Source: Psychrobacter sp. NZS113 (lineage in GTDB: Bacteria > Pseudomonadota > Gammaproteobacteria > Pseudomonadales > Moraxellaceae). Taken from it: 64,000 bases of DNA. The stretch lies in NCBI RefSeq assembly GCF_015864825.1, contig NZ_JADYWL010000001.1, forward strand, positions 372,001-436,000. The letters run 5' to 3'. Position 1 is the first letter of the stretch; each line of letters starts with the position of its first letter. Position numbers and translations under genes: made by a program. The notes under the pieces were generated by a model, which searched no databases, was not told where the DNA came from, and saw only the letters and a list, made by a program, of their open reading frames with translations. Positions 26,757 through 35,690 of the stretch are shown here, piece by piece.

Positions 26757-27947
26757 TTAATCAATCACTTTCATTTGCTTAGCAACTTTGATAAAAGCGG
26801 CGATACACTGGTCGAGCTGCTCGCGGGTATGGGCGGCAGAGAGCTGGACACGGATGCGAGCCTCGTCTTTGGGTACGACAGGGTAGAAGAAGCCAATCAC
26901 ATAAATGCCTTCTTTTAACAGCTCATCCGCCATTTGCTGAGAGACATTGGCGTCATAAAGCATCACTGCACAAATGGCTGATGCGGTGGGCTTGATATCG
27001 AAGCCCGCATCTTGCATTTTCTTCACAAAATAGGCGGTATTTTCATGCAATTTATCTTGTAGGGTATTGTCTTGCGATAGCATTTCAAACGCTTTTACCC
27101 CAGCGGCAGCTACCATAGGAGGAATAGAGTTTGAAAACAGATACGGGCGTGAGCGTTGACGCAGCATCTCAACGATTTCTTTTTTACCCGTGGTAAAGCC
27201 GCCAATAGCACCGCCAAATGCCTTGCCCAAGGTACCAGTGATCAGCTCAATATCACCACGTAGATCAAACAATTCAGTCACGCCGCCACCAGTGTGACCG
27301 ACCACGCCTGCTGAATGCGACTCGTCAATCATCACCATGGCATCATATTTTTGTGCCAACGCATAAATCTCATCCATTGGCGCGACATTACCATCCATTG
27401 AAAACACACCATCGGTGACAATCAAACGAAAACGCTGTGCTTGCGCCGCTTGCAATTGAGTTTCTAAATCTTGCATATCTGCATTGGCATAGCGATAACG
27501 CGCGGCTTTACATAGGCGCACACCATCAATGATTGAGGCATGATTTAACGAATCAGAAATAATGGCATCGTCAGCGGTCAGTAGTGGCTCAAAAGCACCA
27601 CCATTGGCATCGAAACAGGCCGCATAAAGAATCGTATCTTCAGTATTAAAAAACTTAGAAATTGCCGCTTCTAATTGCTTATGCAAATCTTGCGTCCCAC
27701 AGATAAAACGCACAGATGACATGCCATAACCTGAGTCTTCGATGGCTTTGATCGCCGCCTTTTTAATCTCAGGATGGTCAGACAGTCCAAGGTAGTTATT
27801 GGCACAGAAGTTAAGCATCTCACGACCATCGGCGATCTTGATTAGCGCATCTTGCGGAGAGGTGATAACGCGCTCGTTTTTATACAGGCCTGCTGCGCGT
27901 ATGTCACTGATTTCTTGTTGTAGGTGCTTCTGAAAGTCTTGATACAT
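26757..27947 (-). CDS. kbl: Glycine C-acetyltransferase (2-amino-3-ketobutyrate CoA ligase)
   Basis: 396-residue PLP enzyme of the alpha-oxoamine synthase family that splits 2-amino-3-ketobutyrate with CoA to glycine and acetyl-CoA. Evidence: the CANNYLGLSDHPEI motif, SSVRFICGTQDLHKQLE, MIDESHSAGVVGHTGGGVTE, and the PLP-lysine block ITGTLGKAFGGAIGG. Length matches E. coli Kbl (398). The coding-strand AAAGGAA just upstream of the ATG at 27945-27947 is a good ribosome site. First gene of kbl-tdh, with a 77-bp gap. Confidence 0.97.
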   Translation of the reverse strand: MYQDFQKHLQQEISDIRAAGLYKNERVITSPQDALIKIADGREMLNFCANNYLGLSDHPEIKKAAIKAIEDSGYGMSSVRFICGTQDLHKQLEAAISKFFNTEDTILYAACFDANGGAFEPLLTADDAIISDSLNHASIIDGVRLCKAARYRYANADMQDLETQLQAAQAQRFRLIVTDGVFSMDGNVAPMDEIYALAQKYDAMVMIDESHSAGVVGHTGGGVTELFDLRGDIELITGTLGKAFGGAIGGFTTGKKEIVEMLRQRSRPYLFSNSIPPMVAAAGVKAFEMLSQDNTLQDKLHENTAYFVKKMQDAGFDIKPTASAICAVMLYDANVSQQMADELLKEGIYVIGFFYPVVPKDEARIRVQLSAAHTREQLDQCIAAFIKVAKQMKVID

Positions 27948-28182
27948 AAAGATTCCTTTTTTTAATATTATTAGCGTTTGTATTGATAATGCAGATATTA
28001 GGACTGCTGATAGAACCGAACTGTAGTCATTTTAAAATAAAATTGATACGCCAATATTGCCGTGCTACTGGTATAAATTTTACTTGCTTGCTGTGTCTAC
28101 GCTGACAGAGGCTGCATAAAATATATCCCAGCATCACCGCATCGAGTGTAAAGTGAATAAACTATTTGCTTATCAATACGGG

Positions 28183-28929
28183 TTAAGCACAGATGTCTAA
28201 ATACTGACGCACCACATTATCCATGCCTTGCTCTAGCGACTCAATCGTAAAGGCATGACCAATCGACACCTCAGCGATATCACTAAGGGCGAGTAGATCA
28301 GCTAAATTATCCAAATTCAAATCATGACCCGCATTGACGCGGATACCGTTTTGATTGGCTAGGGTGATACAATCGCTAAAGCGTTGCTTGACCTCATCGA
28401 ATTCAATATTGTCATCGCTCTTACTATTACTGTAAGCACGCGCCCATTCTTCGGTATACATCTCTATCGTTTGTACATCACTCTCGATGACCGCTTTGAT
28501 TTGTTCGATATCAGGGTCGATGAATACCGCACAGCGCGTACCGAATGCTTGCAGCTCTTTGCTTAACGTTGATAAAAACTCATGATGAGTGATGATATCA
28601 AAGCCATGATCAGAGGTAAGCTGATCGTCACTGTCTGGCACGAGCGTGCATTGATGCGGCTTTACTTCACGGATAATCTTTAAAAACTGCTCGTTTGGAT
28701 TGCCTTCGATATTGAACTCAATCTCTGGATAATCCTTTAAGAATGCACTGATATCATAGACATCTTGGTATCTGATATGACGCTCATCAGGTCGCGGATG
28801 CACGGTAAAGCCTTTGACGCCCAGATCAATCAGCTTCTTCACAAAATACAACAGGTTAGGGTAGTCAGTACCGCGAGAGTTACGGATCAAAGCCAATTTA
28901 TTCAAATTTACGCTAAACAATGTGCTCAT
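28183..28929 (-). CDS. pdxJ: Pyridoxine 5'-phosphate synthase
   Basis: 248-residue TIM-barrel enzyme that condenses 1-deoxy-D-xylulose 5-phosphate with 3-amino-2-oxopropyl phosphate to make pyridoxine 5'-phosphate. The family blocks are clear: SVNLNKLALIRNSRG at the start, GVKGFTVHPRPDERHIRYQDV, EFNIEGNP, CTLVPDSDDQLTSDHGFD, and RVNAGHDLNLDNLADL. The coding-strand AAAGGAAA before the ATG supports the start. It is not next to recO or acpS as in E. coli; it follows amiD on the same strand by 50 bp. Confidence 0.94.
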   Translation of the reverse strand: MSTLFSVNLNKLALIRNSRGTDYPNLLYFVKKLIDLGVKGFTVHPRPDERHIRYQDVYDISAFLKDYPEIEFNIEGNPNEQFLKIIREVKPHQCTLVPDSDDQLTSDHGFDIITHHEFLSTLSKELQAFGTRCAVFIDPDIEQIKAVIESDVQTIEMYTEEWARAYSNSKSDDNIEFDEVKQRFSDCITLANQNGIRVNAGHDLNLDNLADLLALSDIAEVSIGHAFTIESLEQGMDNVVRQYLDICA

Positions 28930-28979
28930 AGTATTTCCTTTTTCATTGTTGTTATGGATAGATTTTTGGTTGTTAATGG

Positions 28980-29861
28980 CTAATAAAAATCGTTGGTATC
29001 AGCATACTTCTTATTCAATGCCTTTAAAATAGCATAAGTTTCTAAATCTACTTCGCCTGTTGGATTCAGAGGTCGGAAGTGCAGCTGAAAGGCATAGATG
29101 ACATCGCGACTGGCTTTGTCCCACTCGTCGCTACTGTTAATCTGATAGCCATAATCACGAAACTGCTGCTTAATCTCAGGTATCGTGGCCGCTGCAAATG
29201 TGTCTGCATCCATGAAAGCAAGCTTATCAGCGTCATCATACCAAGCGCCGATGCCATATTGCTTATACAGCTGCTGCCAAGGGAACTTTGCACCGGGATC
29301 TATCTTACGAGAGGGTGCCATATCAGAATGACCGATGATATTCTTTGGTGAGATGTCATATCTGGCGGTGATATCTTGCACCAGCTCCGCGACTTTTTTA
29401 ATCTGTAACTCGTCAAAAGCCACATAATGCTCATAAGGATGATACGCCAGCTGGCCGTCTTTTAGGGCATTTTGATACTCAGGCGCAATGCCTATATTGA
29501 CGATTTCTATGCCGATAGAGGTATCGTTTAAGATGGTTCTACCTGCAAAACCGCCATCACCCGCATGCCAAGCGCGCTCGTTTTCTGGTACGAGGTTATA
29601 AATTTTATCATCGTCATTATCTAACACTAGATAGTGGGCACTGACCTTGCCTGTGGTCAGTGTGTTGATAGATCGGTCATCGTCTGAAACCGTATAGTGC
29701 AGCACAATGGTTTTGATACGTTCGCTTTTGCCAGTAGCTTGATAGGTTTTACTATCTACGATGTAGCTTTCGGTGGTCGCTACTGGGGAGGTCGTGGTCA
29801 CGCAGCCTGATAAAAATATCATGCCAAGAACAGTAGTAAGAAAGACGGTATTTTTTATCAT
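28980..29861 (-). CDS. amiD: N-acetylmuramoyl-L-alanine amidase, lipoprotein (AmiD-type)
   Basis: 293-residue zinc amidase that cleaves the lactyl-peptide bond of muropeptides, anchored to a membrane by an N-terminal lipid. The signal MIKNTVFLTTVLGMIFLSGC has a clear lipobox. The Amidase_2 domain spans roughly residues 40-200: IKTIVLHYTVSDD (first zinc His), SAHYLVLDND, WHAGDGGFAGR, NIGIEIVN-type strand and NIIGHSDMAPSRKIDPGAKFPW (second His and catalytic lysine region). A C-terminal peptidoglycan-binding domain (about 220-290) follows, as in AmiD. The name is by domain order. Confidence 0.9.
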   Translation of the reverse strand: MIKNTVFLTTVLGMIFLSGCVTTTSPVATTESYIVDSKTYQATGKSERIKTIVLHYTVSDDDRSINTLTTGKVSAHYLVLDNDDDKIYNLVPENERAWHAGDGGFAGRTILNDTSIGIEIVNIGIAPEYQNALKDGQLAYHPYEHYVAFDELQIKKVAELVQDITARYDISPKNIIGHSDMAPSRKIDPGAKFPWQQLYKQYGIGAWYDDADKLAFMDADTFAAATIPEIKQQFRDYGYQINSSDEWDKASRDVIYAFQLHFRPLNPTGEVDLETYAILKALNKKYADTNDFY

Positions 29862-30074
29862 ATAATGTTTTGCTTAGAATAAATGACTTCATACATTTTA
29901 ATATCAGCCATCATGATGACTAAGGTGTGGTATTAAATCATAGTAGATTTTTGAATCGACAATATCTGCTACAAAAAATCCGCTAGGACTATAATCCGAG
30001 CGGAAACCATGATAAATCATTTTAAGTAGTTTGAGTGATGCGATAAATGAAAAAAGTGCTCGATACACGTAGGC

Positions 30075-30515
30075 TTATCTTCTTCTAAGAGTACCATCTG
30101 CACCTTTCGATCCATCTCTATCATACCAAGCAAAGCTTACCGTGTTGGTACCAGTCTTAGTAATGACTGTATCGCCATTGTCTACACATGGGCCATAGGT
30201 TATCTTTTCTTTAAACTCCATTTTATTGGCAGTTGTATTCAACAGCGTCAATACTCCGCCACATTGCAATGATGGATAGTCAATTTTATATTCACCTCCG
30301 ACTATTGCAAGCTTGATAGTCCAACTTTCCTCAATGTCGTATTGGTAACCTTGACCTTCCCATATACCTTGAAAGCTATTGGTAGCTGATGAAGCCTGTA
30401 GATTTGAGTTCGCCTTAACCTTAGCAGTGTCGGACATCGCGAATTGGCTACAAGCGCTTAATGCCAAGATGGGGATGGTCAGTAATAGTTTTCTATTAAA
30501 CACTGATGGCTCCAT
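30075..30515 (-). CDS. Small hypothetical lipoprotein
   Basis: 146 residues from the ATG at 30513-30515; an upstream in-frame codon at 30554 would add 13 residues and spoil the signal peptide. No strong ribosome site is seen. The signal NRKLLLTIPILALSAC ends in a lipobox (LSAC). The mature part is a compact beta-rich domain beginning FQGIWEGQGYQYD, with two cysteines (SLQCGG and YGPCVD) spaced to form a disulphide, and ends in RDGSKGADGTLRRR. Similar small domains occur in envelope proteins, but I cannot name this one. Confidence 0.65.
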   Translation of the reverse strand: MEPSVFNRKLLLTIPILALSACSQFAMSDTAKVKANSNLQASSATNSFQGIWEGQGYQYDIEESWTIKLAIVGGEYKIDYPSLQCGGVLTLLNTTANKMEFKEKITYGPCVDNGDTVITKTGTNTVSFAWYDRDGSKGADGTLRRR

Positions 30516-30632
30516 AATAATGTTGACGTTATATACAAATAATAATGAAACCACTAGCAGTTGTATATCAATAATATTTTGTCATCATTTATAAAATGAA
30601 AGCGTGGTCGCATTCTTTGGGGTCAAGTTTTA

Positions 30633-31415
30633 CTACTTCTGGATCTTCTTAGCCAATACCTTTTTCCAACTCTCTTCCAAACACTCAATCGCGAGCCACG
30701 GCTCGATCACACCAGCATCGTATTTCTCTTTAGAGTTAGACAGTTGCCATAACTTTTCAAGTGTCGCAAACGGATAGGGGCGTTCTATCAAGTAAACTGG
30801 TAAATCCGCATTAATCAGACCATCACGTACGACTTGAAAGTACCAGCCAAAGATGCCTTGCTTGCTGACCCATGCAGCAATATTCGGCACTTTGGTAAAC
30901 TGTCCGATTTGATCATTGATCTTGTAGCAGGGGCGTCGTGGTTGAACGATGCGTAGCTGGACACTATCATCATTACTATTGTCTTGACCGTTCTCAAAAT
31001 GTCCACCATATTGAAAAACGTCACCAATGCAAACCGTAGATTCAGTCATTTCAGGTAGACCGTTGACGGCTTCGGTCGTGAGATTTTCGCCCAATGTACC
31101 GACGCGTACCTTTAGACTGAACGCTGCATTGATTTTTTCATAAGTCGCAGGTGCTAGTTGATGCACCGCTTTTAGCGGGCCACCATGATGTTTGCGATCG
31201 GCTTGCTCATCAGTGGTCAATCCCATGAAGTTGACCGCAACAGGCGCTTTGATGGGTGCTTTATCAATGGCGCTCATTTCTTCGCGCGCAAATGGCATAG
31301 CTTTACCAGCGCGGACGCAGGTTAAGTTGGCGATATGTAGTGGCAAGTCTTGGTTAAAGTCTGGCTTGCTTTGTGCCGTTGCTGGTAGCGTAGATATCAT
31401 CGGTTCTGTGCTCAT
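30633..31415 (-). CDS. MOSC domain-containing protein (YiiM-like)
   Basis: 260 residues. The MOSC domain carries the segments HHGGPLKAVHQLAPATYEKIN, LGENLTTEAVNGLPEM, and LRIVQPRRPCYKIN with the conserved Cys of MOSC domains that binds sulphur or molybdenum cofactor in characterised relatives. A C-terminal helical extension (about 190-260) matches the YiiM subgroup. In E. coli YiiM has been linked to reduction of N-hydroxylated bases, but the role here is inferred. It lies alone between a lipoprotein gene and rsfS on the same strand. Confidence 0.87.
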   Translation of the reverse strand: MSTEPMISTLPATAQSKPDFNQDLPLHIANLTCVRAGKAMPFAREEMSAIDKAPIKAPVAVNFMGLTTDEQADRKHHGGPLKAVHQLAPATYEKINAAFSLKVRVGTLGENLTTEAVNGLPEMTESTVCIGDVFQYGGHFENGQDNSNDDSVQLRIVQPRRPCYKINDQIGQFTKVPNIAAWVSKQGIFGWYFQVVRDGLINADLPVYLIERPYPFATLEKLWQLSNSKEKYDAGVIEPWLAIECLEESWKKVLAKKIQK

Positions 31416-31550
31416 AAGCCGCTCTGATGGTTGGTTGTTTTTTGAGGCAGTAATGCTGACTGGTTGCTGATATCTTAGCGTAATCTTGAACCATTTTCAG
31501 AATATTTATCAGTGCGTGTACTAGGCACAGAACCGCTTATTTTTACATAA

Positions 31551-31581
31551 AAAAAGACCAGAATAAGCATCTGGTCTTTTT
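31551..31581. terminator. Terminator after rsfS
   Basis: Hairpin AAAAAGACCAGA/TCTGGTCTTTTT with loop ATAAGCA; symmetrical A- and T-runs, so bidirectional. It ends the nadD-rsfS transcript. Confidence 0.88.
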
Positions 31582-31626
31582 GGTAGTGCATGTTTCAATG
31601 TTAAACGGATATCGTAATCAACAATC

Positions 31627-32040
31627 TTATTTGTTTTTGTTACGACGACCGGCAGTTTTCTTCTCACGTGGCACAGCGACCAGCTCAGCCAATTGCTCAG
31701 GTGATGACCATAGGCCTTCTAAGTCATAGAACTCACGTGCTTGTGGTGTCATCATATGGACAACAACAGCACCCAAATCGATCAACGTCCAATCAGAGTC
31801 GATACCGCCTTCACGGCCAAGTGGCATAAAGCCAGCTTGCTTAGCTTCAGCGCCGACACTGTCAGCCATCGCGCGTACATGACGCTTAGACGTACCATCA
31901 GCGATGATGATGCGCTCTGTTACGTCAGTCAACTCTTCTACATTCATTACAGTGATGTTCTTTGCTTTCATATCATCTAGAGCGCTTTGTACAATGGTCA
32001 AACATTCTGTTAGGCGTTCTTCAGTCATGGTGTTGGTCAT
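31627..32040 (-). CDS. rsfS: Ribosomal silencing factor RsfS
   Basis: 137-residue member of the Iojap/RsfS family, which binds L14 (uL14) on the 50S subunit and blocks joining with 30S in starvation. Seen: ALDDMKAKNITVMNVEELTD, IIIADGTSKRHVRAMADSV, GREGGIDSDWTLIDLGAVVVHMMTPQAREFYDLEGLW. A basic C-terminal tail (KKTAGRRNKNK) follows. It is directly downstream of nadD, the usual partner in proteobacteria. Confidence 0.95.
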   Translation of the reverse strand: MTNTMTEERLTECLTIVQSALDDMKAKNITVMNVEELTDVTERIIIADGTSKRHVRAMADSVGAEAKQAGFMPLGREGGIDSDWTLIDLGAVVVHMMTPQAREFYDLEGLWSSPEQLAELVAVPREKKTAGRRNKNK

Positions 32041-32181
32041 AAATTTTAATCTCTTGAATCGTAAATATTTAAAATAAAAGGGTCAATCATCAATTTGCAT
32101 TGGTTGTCATTGTCCAACGGAGCATATGTAGCCAGTCACGTATACAGACATGGTGGGCAAAATGACAAAGATAAGGCGATT

Positions 32182-33114
32182 TTAACGGAATTGAGCAGCA
32201 GAATATAGCTGATGGGCGATAATATATTGATAAACAGCAGGATTTAGCCATTTAGCTAATGGATTAAGTTCAGTATTGCACATGATATCATTTATTGGTT
32301 GCAAAGATGTGATTTGCGTTTCGGCAGTGTGCTTTATATTTAATACGTGAGGAATTTTCTGAAGTTTTTGACGTACTTGTGTGCTTGATACGGCTGTCAC
32401 AGGGCGCGGGTCTATATAAATGTGGCCTTGATAGTTGTTTTTTAGAGCGCTGTTATTTATCTGTGTTTGAACGTTGGGCATTATCAATTCAGTCGGTGAA
32501 CCGATTACAAGACATTGTAGCGCCGTGGGTAGTTGTGACTGCAATTCAGTCACATTTTGCGTTATGTGATTTTCGTCCACGAGATTTGGCGTATTTTCAG
32601 AGAGATTATGATCATTAATATTGGTTTTAGTATCAACATTAATATCAGGCAGGCTATCACGATTAAAAATCCACAGATTAACATAGTCAGTCAGCCCAAG
32701 CCCTTCTTTCCATTTGGTCAAACTCAGTGCACTGTCCATGCCAATGATGAATATCAAACGGTCATGCGGATAGCGCTGTCGTAACGTACGCACGCTATCG
32801 ATGGTATAGACAGGTGGCGCTTGCCACAGTTCAAGTTCATCTATCTGTATCGGTGTATTGGTTGTTGCCAGTTTTAACATAGCCAAACGATGCTTGGGAT
32901 CGGTGCTTTGTTTTTTAAAAGGTGAGCGAGCATTGGGCAACAATGACACATGTAACTCATGGTTTAGCTGTTTCGCCATCGGCAATAAATGTTGATAAAC
33001 GTACATCGCTATTTGCAAATGACCTTTATGCACAGGATCAAACGAGCCACCAAGATAAGCACGGATGGCAGGCGCAGGATATTGAGTCTGTTTATGGTTA
33101 GTCATATTAAGCAT
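32182..33114 (-). CDS. nadD: Nicotinate-nucleotide adenylyltransferase, with insertions
   Basis: 310-residue NadD, which makes deamido-NAD from nicotinate mononucleotide and ATP. The nucleotidyltransferase core is intact: YLGGSFDPVHKGHLQIA near the start, IIGMDSALSLTKWKEG, and the late SSTQVRQKL (ISSTxIR motif). It is about 90 residues longer than the E. coli enzyme (213): an Asn/Asp/Thr-rich low-complexity insert of about 60-80 residues follows LWIFNRDSLPD, and a smaller insert follows SSTQVRQKL (IKHTAETQITSLQP). An in-frame second Met (residue 4) is an equally good start. Downstream is rsfS. Confidence 0.93.
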   Translation of the reverse strand: MLNMTNHKQTQYPAPAIRAYLGGSFDPVHKGHLQIAMYVYQHLLPMAKQLNHELHVSLLPNARSPFKKQSTDPKHRLAMLKLATTNTPIQIDELELWQAPPVYTIDSVRTLRQRYPHDRLIFIIGMDSALSLTKWKEGLGLTDYVNLWIFNRDSLPDINVDTKTNINDHNLSENTPNLVDENHITQNVTELQSQLPTALQCLVIGSPTELIMPNVQTQINNSALKNNYQGHIYIDPRPVTAVSSTQVRQKLQKIPHVLNIKHTAETQITSLQPINDIMCNTELNPLAKWLNPAVYQYIIAHQLYSAAQFR

Positions 33115-33290
33115 AAATTATCGGTCATATTAGGTATAAATAACGAGGTCAAATGGCTGGCAAGAAAAACGTGATGGTGGATTCAAAAGAAACGATAGCG
33201 CTATTGTAGTGGGCAAGCAGGTATATGTCACTACAAGCGCTCAAAGACCAGAAAATTATAAGTTCTAAAAATTCATAAAATAGGCTTAAT

Positions 33291-33320
33291 AAAAAACCGA
33301 CTATCACGAGGATAATCGGC
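33291..33320 (-). terminator. Terminator after pta
   Basis: Read on the minus strand: CCGATTATC, loop CTCGT, GATAGTCGG, then six T. It ends the ackA-pta transcript. Confidence 0.8.
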
Positions 33321-33356
33321 TCTATAAAATATGTCTTACCTAATTTGCTTAAACAA

Positions 33357-35504
33357 TTAGATCAAATCGCTATGTGCCTGAATAGCAGTCAGTGCAATGG
33401 TGTAGACAATATCGTCAACCAATGCACCACGTGACAAATCGTTTACTGGTTTATTCAAGCCCTGTAGCATCGGCCCAACACTGATGACGTTGGCACTACG
33501 TTGTACCGCTTTATACGTGGTGTTACCCGTATTAAGATCTGGGAAGATAAAGACGTTGGCTTGTCCGGCAACGGGTGAGTCAGGCGCTTTTTGTTTACCC
33601 ACACTCATGACCGATGCGGCGTCATACTGTAATGGTCCATCAACGGCAAGCGTTGGCTCACGTTCGCGCACGATTTGGGTCGCTCGGATGACTTTTTCGA
33701 CATCCGCGCCTGTACCTGATGAGCCAGTAGAGTAGCTGATCATTGCTACTTTTGGTTCGATACCAAACGCTGCCGCCGACTGGGCAGATTGGATAGCGAT
33801 TTCAGCCAGCTCTTCAGCTGTTGGATCAGGGTTGATGGCGCAATCACCATACACTACGACTTGCTCAGGTAGCAGCATAAAGAAGATAGAAGATACCAAT
33901 GAGTACTGCGGTGCCGTCTTAATTAACTGGAATGCTGGGCGTACGGTGTTGGCAGTGGTATGTATGGCGCCAGAGACCAATCCATCCACTTCACCCATCT
34001 GTAGCATGATAGTACCTAAGAACACGGTATCTTCAAGCTGTTCAGCAGCGACCAATTCGGTCGTTTTGCCTTTACGACGTTCAACCACAGCAGCGATATA
34101 TTTGCTCATATCAAGCGTGTCAGGATCCATAATCTCAATGCCTTCTGGCAAGATTAAATCGCGATTTTTGACAACTTGTTCCACTTCGCTGCGTTTTGCG
34201 AGCAGTACGCAATCAGCGATGCCGCGGCTTTGACAGATACAGGCAGCTTCTACCGTACGTGGCTCAGCACCTTCTGGCAATACGATGCGTTTTTTGGCGG
34301 CTTGTGCTTTTTTGACCACTTGATGACGGAAAGCAGCAGGCGATAGGCGCGGCTGATGGTCATTACTAAAGTATTCTTTAATCCAGCTTAGATTTAAGTG
34401 CGCTGCCACATAACGTGTGACTTCTTGTGCACGTTCGATATCATCGTTTGGAATCTCAGCACTCATGTGCATCAAGCTCTGTACGGTCTCAAAGCTATCT
34501 GTTTCGACACTCATGACAGGAATACCTGTTTTGAGCGCAGATTGCCATAGCTCAGCGACGGTTGAATTGGGCGAGACACCACCAGTCAGCACTAGGCCTG
34601 CTAGCGGAATACCATTGATACAGGCCAATGCTGCGGCGAGTAATAAGTCATCACGATCGCCAGGTACGACAATGAGTGTACCACGTTTGAATACTTCATC
34701 AACGCGCGCGACTGAACGAGCTGTCAAACTAATATGATTGATACGGCGTGTCTTTGCTTCACCGACATTTAACCAAGTGGCATCTAGCTCTGCGGCGATA
34801 TCCCACGTACGCGGTACTGATAGTGAATCGCTAAAAGGTACCACGCCGATTAGACGGAATCGATCGGTATCAAAATGCGGTGACAGACGTTGCACTTCTT
34901 GCATGAAGCCAGCGTCCAAGCTGACCATGGCCTCGCCTGGTGCTACTGGCTGAGTATCAAAGGTATTTGGCACATCATGCACACGCATCAAGATGCAGCC
35001 TAAAGTACGCTCATGCGCGATACCACCAAATTCACGAGCATGCACATCCAGCTTATCGGCTAAATGGGCTGGGTTTTTGGTATCGACCGTACTCACAAAG
35101 ATGATTTTGGCATCTAAAGCATGGGCAATAGCACGGTTGATTTGTGAGGCATAAGAGGCTTCGGTGGTAGGTACCAAACCTTCACAAATAACGACGTCTT
35201 GATCGCCACCGATGCTATGGAAGTTTTCGATCACTTCTTCCATTAATTCATCAAGATTGCCATCACCAATCATACGCTCAACGCGCTGACGGTTGATAGA
35301 TTTAGGCGGTGTTAGACCGAATGCGTGCATGGTTAATGCGCTTGAGCTGTCTAGGCTGTTTTGTTTATCGAGCGTATCATCTTGCAGAAACGGCTTCATA
35401 AAACCGGCTTTTACGCCGTTATAATCGAGCGCACGAATGAGACCGAGCGCTGCTGATGTCAGGCCGATACCGCGACTAATGGGCACAAGTAAAATGGTTT
35501 GCAT
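33357..35504 (-). CDS. pta: Phosphate acetyltransferase (long form)
   Basis: 715 residues, the long Pta type (E. coli 714). It interconverts acetyl-CoA and acetyl phosphate. The N-terminal part (MQTILLVPISRGIGLTSAALGL) is a BioD-like P-loop-type domain, the middle is a DRTGG domain, and the C-terminal catalytic PTA domain begins near residue 390: KKAQAAKKRIVLPEGAEPRTVEAA, then GTIMLQMGEVDGLVSGAIHTTANTVRPAFQLI and SYSTGSSGTGADVEKV, then AGQANVFIFPDLNTGNTTYK. It lies 186 bp downstream of ackA on the same strand. Confidence 0.97.
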   Translation of the reverse strand: MQTILLVPISRGIGLTSAALGLIRALDYNGVKAGFMKPFLQDDTLDKQNSLDSSSALTMHAFGLTPPKSINRQRVERMIGDGNLDELMEEVIENFHSIGGDQDVVICEGLVPTTEASYASQINRAIAHALDAKIIFVSTVDTKNPAHLADKLDVHAREFGGIAHERTLGCILMRVHDVPNTFDTQPVAPGEAMVSLDAGFMQEVQRLSPHFDTDRFRLIGVVPFSDSLSVPRTWDIAAELDATWLNVGEAKTRRINHISLTARSVARVDEVFKRGTLIVVPGDRDDLLLAAALACINGIPLAGLVLTGGVSPNSTVAELWQSALKTGIPVMSVETDSFETVQSLMHMSAEIPNDDIERAQEVTRYVAAHLNLSWIKEYFSNDHQPRLSPAAFRHQVVKKAQAAKKRIVLPEGAEPRTVEAACICQSRGIADCVLLAKRSEVEQVVKNRDLILPEGIEIMDPDTLDMSKYIAAVVERRKGKTTELVAAEQLEDTVFLGTIMLQMGEVDGLVSGAIHTTANTVRPAFQLIKTAPQYSLVSSIFFMLLPEQVVVYGDCAINPDPTAEELAEIAIQSAQSAAAFGIEPKVAMISYSTGSSGTGADVEKVIRATQIVREREPTLAVDGPLQYDAASVMSVGKQKAPDSPVAGQANVFIFPDLNTGNTTYKAVQRSANVISVGPMLQGLNKPVNDLSRGALVDDIVYTIALTAIQAHSDLI

Positions 35505-35690
35505 AGTATATCCTACTATTTATTTTATTATATCCGTGAGAGAGGTGTTGCTGACTGGCTAAAATGATGGCTGCTGCTTTCGCTTGTAGTGATTGGTCAG
35601 TAGCGCCGTTACTTAAAGACTTATGTCATATAAAATCTTTATACGACATAAGCCCTCAAATAAGCATCACTGTCATAGCCGAGCTATTTT

